NCBI RefSeq assembly: GCF_014644535.1
Contig: NZ_BMKW01000018.1
Span: forward strand, 18,371 to 82,370
Origin: Neoroseomonas lacus
GTDB taxonomy: Bacteria > Pseudomonadota > Alphaproteobacteria > Acetobacterales > Acetobacteraceae
Length of the DNA: 64,000 bases
Direction of reading: 5' to 3'
Part shown: piece by piece, positions 24,700-32,400 of the stretch
Layout of the letters: each line of letters opens with the position of its first letter
How positions within the stretch are numbered: the stretch's first letter is position 1
Translations under genes and position numbers: made by a program
Notes under the pieces: model-generated
Told to the model about the DNA's origin: nothing
Databases searched by the model: none
Seen by the model: only the letters and a program-made list of their open reading frames with translations

Positions 24700-25056
24700 C
24701 GATCTCGCCGCGGCGCCGTCGAGAGCGTCCGAGACCGATCCGCCCGAGGGCATGATCCGGCTCGACCTCGCGGCGGCGCTGCCGGATGCGCCCCATGGGC
24801 GCTGGGCGCTGGGCGATCAGCGCGATCTGGAAGAAGCGGAATTGCAACGCGAACAGCCGCTGGCAGATCAACCCGTGCTTCCGCCGGCCCTGCATCCCGA
24901 TCTGGCGGATGTCCATGCCAACCGGGGGCACCGTGCTGCCGACCGCGGTCGATGGAGGCGGTACCCTTCCAACCTCGACCCCTCATATCAACGGCCGGAT
25001 AATTCGGCCGCCGGTATCCGCTTCGTCACTCCCTCGGACGCGTCGTGCCGCCGGAA
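24700..25056. other. Gene-poor spacer of 357 nt
   Basis: Between the rhodanese and the convergent NIPSNAP gene no open frame has a convincing start, ribosome binding site or domain. Several frames stay open because of the GC bias. A decayed gene cannot be excluded; I see no repeats or terminators with a T-run. Confidence 0.4.
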
Positions 25057-25383
25057 TTACTTGCCCAGCGCCGCGAAGAACGGCGCCGGCTTCACGATGC
25101 GGTTCTCCATCTTCACCAGCATCCCGCGCTTGGCGACCTCAGCGAGATAATCCGCCCAGGCGGGGTCTGCCGCCATCGCCGCGCGGCGCCGCTCGCGATC
25201 CGCCTGGTCCTCATAGCCCCACATGTGGACGACGGTGTTCAACGACCCTTCGATCGTCGTGTACCAGCCGACGCAGTTGCCGAGGTGCTTCTGCTGCAGC
25301 GGCCAGCCCATCTTTTCGTAGAGCTCGACGAACTCCGCCACGCGGTTGGGCAGGCAGGTGTAGATGCGCAGGTCGACGATCAT
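25057..25383 (-). CDS. NIPSNAP family protein
   Basis: 108 residues matching one NIPSNAP (ferredoxin-like alpha+beta) domain: MIVDLRIYTCLPNRVAEFVELYEK at the start, the GNCVGWYTTIEGSLNTVVHMWGYED core and a final VKPAPFFAAL. Bacterial NIPSNAP proteins are small, usually dimeric, cytosolic and of unknown enzymology; they are frequent beside carboxylate catabolism genes. Start 25383 follows GGAGAAGCCGACC. It lies 133 nt downstream of the family 5 binding protein on the same strand, so cotranscription is possible. Confidence 0.85.
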   Translation of the reverse strand: MIVDLRIYTCLPNRVAEFVELYEKMGWPLQQKHLGNCVGWYTTIEGSLNTVVHMWGYEDQADRERRRAAMAADPAWADYLAEVAKRGMLVKMENRIVKPAPFFAALGK

Positions 25384-25516
25384 GGTCGGCTTCTCCTTCA
25401 AGGCGCGCCAGCATGTCCTGCCGGGCGCGATCGGGGAAGCGCTTCGCCGGCCGTCGTGAACGGCGGCAGCGCCGCCGCTGGACCTCGACCGGATCCAGCG
25501 GCGAGTGGATCGGGGT

Positions 25517-27139
25517 CTAGCGGACCTCGACCGTCGTCAGGTCCTGGAACCAGGACTGGGCGGAGGTGAAGCCCGTCACCCGGCGGCTCATCGCCCGCGG
25601 GTTCAGGTCATGCACGATCCACATCCACGGCGCGCTGTCGACCAAGCGCTCATGGGCCGTGCGGGTCAGTTGCAGGATGCGCGCCGGGTCGGTCGCGGTC
25701 TCGAGCGCGGCGACCGCGGCGTCGAACTGATCATCGCGCCAATGGCCGGAATTCGACCCGCGCGGGGAGAAGTTCGACGACAGGAACCAGCGAGCCATCT
25801 GCGACGGATCCGACGAGACCAGCGACACATTCGTCGCATCCGCGCCGAGCCATTGCGGCTGGTCGGGGGCGACGCGCTGTGAGCCGAGCAGCGTGTTCCA
25901 CTCGACCACCTCGAAGGCGACGTCGACGCCGCAATTCTCCTTCAGCGACTGCTGCATGAACTCGTTCATCGGCAGCGGCAGCATCTGGCCCGACCCGGAG
26001 GGCGAGATGGCGATCTTGAGCTGCAACGGGCGCTGCGCGTTGTAGCCGGCCTCCGCCAGCAGCGCGCGGCCACGCGCAGGGTCGAGCCGGTATTGGTTCT
26101 GCGGCGCCCCGAAGCGGGGATCGCTCGGCCTGAAGAAGCCGACCGAAGGCTCGGCGGTGCCACTCAGCAGGGCCACCATGCCGTCACGATCGAAGCAGTA
26201 ATTCAGCCCCTGGCGCACGCGGATATCGGCGACCGGGCTGTTGGCGCGGCCCGCCGCGAAGACCCATGGCCAGACATGTGGGTAGGAATTGGTCACCACG
26301 TTGAAGCCCGCCTGGCGCAGCGAGGCGATGGCATCGGGCGGCGGCACTTCGATCCAATCCACTTGGCCCGAGCGCAGCGCGGCGAGGCGTGTCGTCGCCT
26401 CGGGCATCGGCAGCAGCACCACGCGGTCGAGGCGCGGTCGGCGCGATTCCTGCCAGTATTCGGCGTTGCGGCCGAGCTCGGCCGATTGCCGCGGTACGAA
26501 GCGCGTCAGCCGGAACGGCCCGGTGCCCGCCGGCGGCAGCGCCGCGACGCGCGGCCATTCCCGCCCGCCCTGTTCGAAGGAATTGGGCGAGGTCATCAGG
26601 ACCAGCGTCATCAGATACGGCCAGTAGGAGACCGGCCGCGTCGTCTCGATCTCGACGGTGAACTCGTCGATCTTGCGATACGACGCCAGCACCGGGATGC
26701 GACCGCGGGTGATGGCGCTGCCGGTCGGGTCGAATTGCGGGCTGTCGTTGCGGAAGAAGCGGTCGAAGTTCCAGACCACGGCATCGGCGTTGAAGGCGGT
26801 GCCGTCATGGAACTTCACGCCCTGGCGCAGCCGGAAGCGCCACAGCTTCGGGTTCGCCGTGTCCTGCTCCCAGCTTTCGGCGAGGCCGTCACGGATGTCG
26901 GCCGGCACGTCGGCGCGCGAGAGGTCCCATTGCACCAACGGCTCGAAGATCGGGTAGCCGAGGAAGCGCATCCCTTCATAGCCGTTGTTCGGCATGCCCG
27001 AGGTGGTGGGCACATCGGCCGCCGTCATGGCGATGCGCAAGGTGCGCGGCTGCTGCGCGACGGCGGCACCTGCCCCGATCGCGAGCAGCGCGGCGGCGGC
27101 AACGGCACCGCGCGCCAGGCGTGAAGTCATGGTCATCAT
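25517..27139 (-). CDS. ABC transporter substrate-binding protein, family 5
   Basis: 540 residues. The signal peptide (about residues 1-28) ends AAVAQQ, and the mature protein begins RTLRIAMTAADVPTTSG. The family 5 motif GLAESWEQD, LRQGVKFHDGTAFNADAVVWNFDR is complete, and the C-terminus ends MSRRVTGFTSAQSWFQDL. Start 27139 is favoured by AAGGGAGAG directly upstream, with two further in-frame ATGs just after. It is a close paralogue of the protein at 32401-34026 (both share the FGxA/VQAQSWFQDL tail). No Dpp-like permease or ATPase partner is visible nearby. Confidence 0.92.
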   Translation of the reverse strand: MMTMTSRLARGAVAAAALLAIGAGAAVAQQPRTLRIAMTAADVPTTSGMPNNGYEGMRFLGYPIFEPLVQWDLSRADVPADIRDGLAESWEQDTANPKLWRFRLRQGVKFHDGTAFNADAVVWNFDRFFRNDSPQFDPTGSAITRGRIPVLASYRKIDEFTVEIETTRPVSYWPYLMTLVLMTSPNSFEQGGREWPRVAALPPAGTGPFRLTRFVPRQSAELGRNAEYWQESRRPRLDRVVLLPMPEATTRLAALRSGQVDWIEVPPPDAIASLRQAGFNVVTNSYPHVWPWVFAAGRANSPVADIRVRQGLNYCFDRDGMVALLSGTAEPSVGFFRPSDPRFGAPQNQYRLDPARGRALLAEAGYNAQRPLQLKIAISPSGSGQMLPLPMNEFMQQSLKENCGVDVAFEVVEWNTLLGSQRVAPDQPQWLGADATNVSLVSSDPSQMARWFLSSNFSPRGSNSGHWRDDQFDAAVAALETATDPARILQLTRTAHERLVDSAPWMWIVHDLNPRAMSRRVTGFTSAQSWFQDLTTVEVR

Positions 27140-27216
27140 GCTCTCCCTTAGAGTCGCCACGCGTGGCGATGATCGAGGGAAATTGTGTGCAAGTATCGGG
27201 CCGCCGCCCGCCATCG

Positions 27217-28188
27217 CTACTCCGGGCGGATGTTCTGTTCGCGGATCAGCTGGCCCCACATCACCGTCTCCTCGGCCAGGGTTCGGCGCAGGGCATCCGC
27301 ATCGCCCGGCGTCAGCGCGACGCCCTGTTCCGCCATGCGGGCGACCAGCGTGGCGTCCGTCGTCGCCTCGCGCAGCGCGGCGCCGGCGCGCGCGACGATG
27401 GGCGCGGGCAGGCTGGCGGGGCCGAACAGCCCCTGCCAGAACACGCCGTCGAAGCCGGGCAGGGTATCGGCGACCGGCGGCAGGTCCGGCAGCACCTGCA
27501 TGCGTTCCTTGGACGAGACGGCGAGGCCCCGCGTCGCGCCGTCGCGCATCGGCGGCAGCGCTTCCTGGGCCGCGCTGAACATCGCCTGGATGCGGTTGGT
27601 GCGCAGGTCGATCAGCGCCGGCGCCCCACCGCGATAGGGCACATGCACCACGTCGATCCCCGCCCGCGCGCGGAACAGCTCAAGGCACAAATGGTTCACT
27701 GCGCCGGTGCCCGAGGAGCCGAAATTCAGCTTGCCCGGATTGGCCTTCGCATAGGCGATCAGCTCCGCCGTGCTGCGCACCGGCAGGGAGGCGTGGACAT
27801 GCAGCACGAAGGCGGTGCGGAACACCGTGCCGATCGGCGTCAGCTCCGTCTGCGGGTCGCGCGGCGTCAGGCTGGGTTGCAGCGCCGGGTTGATGGCGAG
27901 CGTCGACGTCCCCATCAGCAGCGTGTAGCCGTCCGGGCGCGCCTGCGCGGCGGCGGTGTTGGCGACGGCCGTCGCCGCCCCCGGCCGGTTCTCCAGCACC
28001 ACGCTCTGGCCGAGCGCGCGGCCCATGCGTTCGCTGACGGCACGGGCGGCGAAGTCGGTGACGCCTCCGGGCGGGTAGCCGAGCAGCACGGAGACGCTGC
28101 GCTCCGGCCAACTGCCCTGCGCGGCGGCGCCACGGGCAAGGGCAGGCAAGGCGAGCGGGGCGGCGAGCAGGGCGCGGCGCGTTGTCAT
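27217..28188 (-). CDS. Tripartite tricarboxylate transporter substrate-binding protein (Bug family)
   Basis: 323 residues. The signal peptide MTTRRALLAAPLALPALARG is followed by SVSVLLGYPPGGVTDFAARAV, VLENRPGAATAVAN, LNFGSSGTGAVNHLCLEL and VVHVPYRGGAPALIDL, the standard Bug blocks. GGAGGATATCGCC before the ATG at 28188 is a good ribosome binding site. It lies 77 nt upstream of the family 5 binding protein gene, so the two receptors may be co-expressed. This combination of two binding-protein families without membrane components is odd. Confidence 0.92.
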   Translation of the reverse strand: MTTRRALLAAPLALPALARGAAAQGSWPERSVSVLLGYPPGGVTDFAARAVSERMGRALGQSVVLENRPGAATAVANTAAAQARPDGYTLLMGTSTLAINPALQPSLTPRDPQTELTPIGTVFRTAFVLHVHASLPVRSTAELIAYAKANPGKLNFGSSGTGAVNHLCLELFRARAGIDVVHVPYRGGAPALIDLRTNRIQAMFSAAQEALPPMRDGATRGLAVSSKERMQVLPDLPPVADTLPGFDGVFWQGLFGPASLPAPIVARAGAALREATTDATLVARMAEQGVALTPGDADALRRTLAEETVMWGQLIREQNIRPE

Positions 28189-28333
28189 GGCGATATCCTC
28201 CGATTCGTTGCCGTCACAGTGCCGTGTGGCCAGCCAGGCCTCAACCCGCCGGCGCAACGCGTCCGTCATGTAACCGTCATCGCCGAGTCACGGGCTGCTG
28301 CTACTGCGCCGCAGCACGAGGATGACCGGCGCA

Positions 28334-29134
28334 ATGCTCGAGATCGAAGGCCTGACACGACGCTTCGGCGCCAAGACAGCGGTGGATGCCGTCAGCCTCT
28401 CCGTGCCCGCCGGCCAGATGGTCGGCGTGATCGGCCGCTCCGGCGCCGGCAAATCCACCATGCTGCGCATGCTCAACCGTCTGACCGATCCGACGGAAGG
28501 GCGCATCGTCTTCGACGGCACCGACGTCACCGCCCTGCGCGGCCGCGCGCTGCGCGACTGGCGCATGCGCTGCGCGATGGTGTTCCAGCAATTCAACCTG
28601 GTGCAGCGGCTCGACGTGCTGACCAATGTGTTGGTCGGCCGGCTCAACCGCCGCCCGATGCTGTCCTCCCTGCTGCGCATGTTCACCGCGGAGGAGCGCG
28701 CGATGGCGCTCGCCGCGCTCGACCGGTTTGATCTGGCCGAGACGGCGCTGCAACGCGCCGACACGCTCTCGGGCGGACAGCAGCAGCGCGTCGCGATTGC
28801 CCGCGCGCTGTTGCAGGAACCGAGCATCATCCTGGCGGACGAGCCGATCGCCAGCCTCGACCCGCGCAATTCGCGCATCGTCATGGAGGCGCTGCGCGGC
28901 GTGAACCGCGAGGGCATCACCGTCCTGGTGAACCTGCACGACCTCGCCACCGCGCGCGACTATTGCGACCGCATCGTCGCGCTCAATGCCGGACGGCTCG
29001 TCTTCGACGGGCCGCCGGACGACCTCACGGCCATCCGCATCCGCGAGATCTATGGCGTGAGCGAGGAAGAATTCGCCGCCCAGGCCGCCGAGGCGGTTGG
29101 TGCGACGCCTCGCCTCGCCGCCGCCGTCGCCTGA
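28334..29134 (+). CDS. phnC: Phosphonate/phosphite ABC transporter ATP-binding protein
   Basis: 266 residues. Walker A GRSGAGKS at 34-41, the Q-loop VFQQFNLV, signature LSGGQQQR at 145-152 and Walker B IILADE at 165-170 identify an importer ATPase. The PhnC subgroup is supported by LNRLTDPTEGRIVFDGTDV and the coupled PhnD-PhnE-PhnE genes. The start at 28334 (MLEIEG) matches the family; an upstream ATG at 28322 has GAGG too close to it. First gene of a phnCDEE operon. Confidence 0.9.
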   Translation: MLEIEGLTRRFGAKTAVDAVSLSVPAGQMVGVIGRSGAGKSTMLRMLNRLTDPTEGRIVFDGTDVTALRGRALRDWRMRCAMVFQQFNLVQRLDVLTNVLVGRLNRRPMLSSLLRMFTAEERAMALAALDRFDLAETALQRADTLSGGQQQRVAIARALLQEPSIILADEPIASLDPRNSRIVMEALRGVNREGITVLVNLHDLATARDYCDRIVALNAGRLVFDGPPDDLTAIRIREIYGVSEEEFAAQAAEAVGATPRLAAAVA

Positions 29135-29156
29135 CCCCATCCGCAGGAGAGACCCC

Positions 29157-30158
29157 ATGATCACCCGTCGTAGCCTTGCCGGCCTTGCCGCCGGCGCCAT
29201 GCTGGCGCCCGGCCTCGCCGCCGCCCAGACGCAGCCCGTGATGCGCCGCACGCTCGATGCCGGCACCACCTTCCCGGCCGCGGGCAAGCGCCCCTGGGCC
29301 GAGCAGGTGCCGCAGCTGCGCGTCGGCCTGCTGGGTGGCGAGAACGAGTCCGATCGCCTGGGCCGCTTCGGCGCCTATCGCGACCTGCTGGAGGCGACCT
29401 TCGGCGTGCCGACCCGCCTGTTCCCGGCGACCGACTACGCCGGCGTGCTGCAGGCCTTCTCGGCCGGCCAGATCGAGATGGCGAGCCTCGGCGCCTCCGG
29501 CTATGCCGGCGCCTGGCTCGACACCAATGGCGGCGTCGAGCCACTGGTGGTGCCGGAGGAGAATGACGGTTCGATCTCCTACGTCTCGGTCCTGGTGGTG
29601 CGCGCCGATTCCGGCATCACCACCCTGGAGCAGATGCGCGGCAAGTCGCTCGCCTGGGCCGACCCGAACTCGACCTCGGGCTACCTGATCCCGCGCTTCG
29701 CGCTGCGCCGCGCGGGCATCGGCGTCGAGAACGGCCAGTACTTCTCGCGCACCGGCTTCGCCGGCGGGCATGAGCAGGGCGTCGTCGCCGTGCTGCAGAA
29801 GCAGTATGACGGCGCAGTGACCTGGGCTTCGGGCCAGGGCGAGGTGTCGCAGGGCTACAGCCGCGGCAATCTGCGCGCGATGGTCGACAAGGGCATGCTC
29901 AACATGGCCGACCTGCGCATCATCTGGACCTCGGACCCGATCCCGAACGGCCCGCTGACCGCGCGCAGCGCTCTGCCGGCCGCCTTCAAGGAAGACATGA
30001 AGCTGTTCCACCTGGCGCTGCCGAAGGCGCATCCGGACATCTACCAGCAGGTCGAGCGCGGCGCCGGCACCGGCTACCGCGAAGTGACGCACCAGACCTT
30101 CGACATCATCGTCGAGCTGCGTCGCGAGGAAGCCGCCGCCCGCCGCCGGCGTTCGTGA
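29157..30158 (+). CDS. phnD: Phosphonate/phosphite ABC transporter substrate-binding protein
   Basis: 333 residues. The signal peptide ends at AAAQTQ and the protein carries the PhnD/phosphite-binding pattern: LRVGLLGGENESDRLGRF, LEATFGVPTRLFPATDYAGVLQAF, IEMASLGASGYAGAW and DPNSTSGYLIPRFAL, the last being a phosphonate-binding helix. The start follows GGAGAG, 6 nt before the ATG. The stop overlaps the GTG of phnE1 (GTGA). Ligand class (phosphonate, phosphite, phosphate or organophosphate) cannot be separated by eye. Confidence 0.92.
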   Translation: MITRRSLAGLAAGAMLAPGLAAAQTQPVMRRTLDAGTTFPAAGKRPWAEQVPQLRVGLLGGENESDRLGRFGAYRDLLEATFGVPTRLFPATDYAGVLQAFSAGQIEMASLGASGYAGAWLDTNGGVEPLVVPEENDGSISYVSVLVVRADSGITTLEQMRGKSLAWADPNSTSGYLIPRFALRRAGIGVENGQYFSRTGFAGGHEQGVVAVLQKQYDGAVTWASGQGEVSQGYSRGNLRAMVDKGMLNMADLRIIWTSDPIPNGPLTARSALPAAFKEDMKLFHLALPKAHPDIYQQVERGAGTGYREVTHQTFDIIVELRREEAAARRRRS

Positions 30159-31057
30159 GCGCAGCCTACGCCACCGGCCTCCCCGCGGTGATCCGCGGGG
30201 AGGAAGCCTACCAGGCGGCACGACGCCAGAAGCGCATCCAGGCGCTGCTGGGTTGCGCCGTGCTGTTCGCCTGCCTGCTCGCCGCCGCCTGGGTCAGCGA
30301 GGCCTATCCGGCGACGCTCTGGGCCGGCCTGCCGCGCATCGGCGAGTATTTCGTCCGCATCACGCCCGACCTGCGTTGGGCGACACTGTTTGCGGGGTCG
30401 GAGACGGAAGGTTCGATCGCCTTCTGGATGTACCGCCTGCCCGAATGGTCGCTGCTGATCCTCGAGACCGCCAACATGGCCGCCGTCGCGACGCTGATGG
30501 GTTCGGCAGTCGCGCTGCTGCTGGCCTTCCCGGCGGCGCGCAACATCACGCCATCGCCGCTCGCCTTTCATCTCGCGCGCCGCACGCTCGAAGCGATGCG
30601 GACGATCCCCGAGATCGTCTATGCGCTGATCTTCGTCTGGGCCTTCGGCATCGGGCCGCTCGCCGGCATCCTGGCGATCGCGCTGCATTCGGCTGGCGCC
30701 AATGGCAAGCTCTTCGCCGAGGCGATCGAGAATGCCGACCTCAAGGCCTGGGAGGGCGTGCAGAGCGCCGGCGGCTCCTGGATGCATGGCTGCCGCTATG
30801 CGGTGCTGCCGCAGGTGCTGCCCAACATCATCTCCTACCTGCTGCTGCGCTTCGAGGTGAACATCCGCTCCGCCAGCGTGATCGGCTTCGTCGGTGCCGG
30901 CGGCGTCGGCGAGGAGCTCTACAAAGTGATTTCCTTCAACTACTACGAGGAGATCAGCGCCATCGTGGTGCTCGTCATCATCACCGTCTCCATGGTGGAC
31001 CTGCTGTCGGAACGCCTGCGCCACGCGGCCATCGGGCGGCTGGAGGGTACGCGATGA
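30155..31057 (+). CDS. phnE: Phosphonate ABC transporter permease 1
   Basis: 300 residues starting with GTG at 30155, overlapping the phnD stop. About six membrane helices; the conserved cytoplasmic EAA-like loop for contact with the ATPase reads LFAEAIENADLKAWEGVQSAGGS. The PhnE subgroup is supported by TLEAMRTIPEIVYALIFVWAFG and FVGAGGVGEELY. The second permease gene overlaps its stop by ATGA, giving a two-permease arrangement as in other phnCDEE operons. No inconsistency seen. Confidence 0.9.
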   Translation: MSAAYATGLPAVIRGEEAYQAARRQKRIQALLGCAVLFACLLAAAWVSEAYPATLWAGLPRIGEYFVRITPDLRWATLFAGSETEGSIAFWMYRLPEWSLLILETANMAAVATLMGSAVALLLAFPAARNITPSPLAFHLARRTLEAMRTIPEIVYALIFVWAFGIGPLAGILAIALHSAGANGKLFAEAIENADLKAWEGVQSAGGSWMHGCRYAVLPQVLPNIISYLLLRFEVNIRSASVIGFVGAGGVGEELYKVISFNYYEEISAIVVLVIITVSMVDLLSERLRHAAIGRLEGTR

Positions 31058-31890
31058 TGCCGCACGCCAATGTCGCGCTGTGGCGCGAACGCATGCCTTC
31101 CGCCTTCGGCGACAGCCTCGCGCGGCGCCTGCTACGCGGTCTCGGCTGGGCGGTGTTCATCACCTGGTTCATCGGCTCGCTGTGGTGGTTCGGCTTCACG
31201 CCGCAGCGACTGTGGAACGGGCTGTCGGGGCTGTTCACCATCGTGCGGCTGATGGTGCCGCCCTCGCCGGGCGAGCAATGGGTCGAGATCCTGAAAGGCA
31301 TGGCGGAGAGCGTCGCCATGGCCTTCCTCGGCACCTTCATGTCGGCGATGGTGGCGATACCGCTCGGCTTCCTCGGCGCGCGCAATGTTGTCAGCAACGT
31401 GCTGCTGCGCTTCTCGGTGCGCCGCGTGCTCGATGGGTTTCGTGGCGTCGATCAACTGATCTGGGCGCTGGCCTATGTGCGCGCGGTGGGGCTCGGGCCG
31501 CTGGCCGGCGTGCTCGCGATCTTCACCGCGGATGTCGCCGTGCTCGGCAAGCTCTATGCCGAGGCCATCGAGAATGCCGAGAAGAAGCAGGCCGAAGGCG
31601 TCATCGCCGCCGGCGGCGGTCGGCTGTCTGCCATCCGCTTCGGCATCCTGCCGCAGGTCGCCCCGGTGATGCTGGCGCAGGCGTTGTATTTCTTCGAGAG
31701 CAACACGCGCTCGGCGACCATCCTCGGCGTCGTTGGCGCCGGGGGCATCGGGTTGCAGATCGTCGAGCGCATCCGCGTCCGTCATTGGGACGAGGTGGCT
31801 TTCATCATCCTGCTGATGATCGCGACAGTGGCGGCGATCGACTTCATCTCCGGTCGCATTCGGCGCCGTCTGATCGGGTTGCGCCACTGA
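31054..31890 (+). CDS. phnE: Phosphonate ABC transporter permease 2
   Basis: 278 residues, about five or six hydrophobic helices. EAA-type loop LYAEAIENAEKKQAEGVIAAGG near residue 170 and the later VVGAGGIGLQIVERI parallel the first permease (FVGAGGVGEEL), so the two PhnE proteins are paralogues forming a heterodimer. The ATG at 31054 overlaps the phnE1 stop. No phnF regulator or C-P lyase genes (phnG-M) are in the window, so uptake is encoded without degradation here. Confidence 0.9.
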   Translation: MMPHANVALWRERMPSAFGDSLARRLLRGLGWAVFITWFIGSLWWFGFTPQRLWNGLSGLFTIVRLMVPPSPGEQWVEILKGMAESVAMAFLGTFMSAMVAIPLGFLGARNVVSNVLLRFSVRRVLDGFRGVDQLIWALAYVRAVGLGPLAGVLAIFTADVAVLGKLYAEAIENAEKKQAEGVIAAGGGRLSAIRFGILPQVAPVMLAQALYFFESNTRSATILGVVGAGGIGLQIVERIRVRHWDEVAFIILLMIATVAAIDFISGRIRRRLIGLRH

Positions 31891-31951
31891 CGGTTGCCGC
31901 CGGTGCCGCCCTGGCGGCATCCTTCGCGCCGATAGCAAGCGGAGGATGTGC

Positions 31952-32347
31952 ATGAAGAAGGGCTACAAGGCCTTGCTCGCCGAGGCCGAGGCCGTGGTCG
32001 AGACGATGCCGGCCGAGCAGGCACTGTCCCTTCACGGCGATGATGGCGTGCTCTTCGTCGATCTGCGCGACCCGCGCGAGATCCAGCGCGAGGGGCGCAT
32101 CCCCGGTGCCTTCTCCTGTCCGCGCGGAATGCTGGAGTTCTGGATCGATCCGGAAAGCCCCTACGCCAAGCCGGTCTTCGCCGAGGACAAGCGGTTTCTG
32201 TTCTACTGCGCGAGCGGCTGGCGATCGGCGCTGGCGGCGCGAACGGCGCAGGAGATGGGGCTGGAGAAGGTCGCGCATGTCGGGGGCGGGTTCACCGCCT
32301 GGCGGAATGCCGGCGGCGCGGTGGAGATGCCCGAACCGCGGAAGTGA
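31952..32347 (+). CDS. Rhodanese-domain protein
   Basis: 131 residues, one rhodanese domain with the active-site loop CASGWRS (Cys86) and the N-terminal VDLRDPREIQREGRIPGAF motif. The start at 31952 is chosen because GGAGG stands 6 nt upstream; the ATG at 31946 would directly abut it. Sulfurtransferase activity is likely, but physiological partners are unknown. It lies 61 nt after phnE2 on the same strand and convergent with the family 5 binding protein, so it may be the last gene of the phn transcript. Confidence 0.85.
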   Translation: MKKGYKALLAEAEAVVETMPAEQALSLHGDDGVLFVDLRDPREIQREGRIPGAFSCPRGMLEFWIDPESPYAKPVFAEDKRFLFYCASGWRSALAARTAQEMGLEKVAHVGGGFTAWRNAGGAVEMPEPRK

Positions 32348-32369
32348 GGTTGGGGATTACGGGCGGCAT

Positions 32370-32392
32370 GGAGAGGGGCTCTGCCCCTCTCC
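32370..32392. terminator. Bidirectional stem-loop between convergent genes
   Basis: A perfect 10-bp stem (GGAGAGGGGC at 32370-32379 with GCCCCTCTCC at 32383-32392) and TCT loop lie between the rhodanese stop and the convergent family 5 gene stop. There is no T-run. Similar G-rich stems recur at 38149 and 39242. Confidence 0.45.
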
Positions 32393-32400
32393 GGGAGCCA

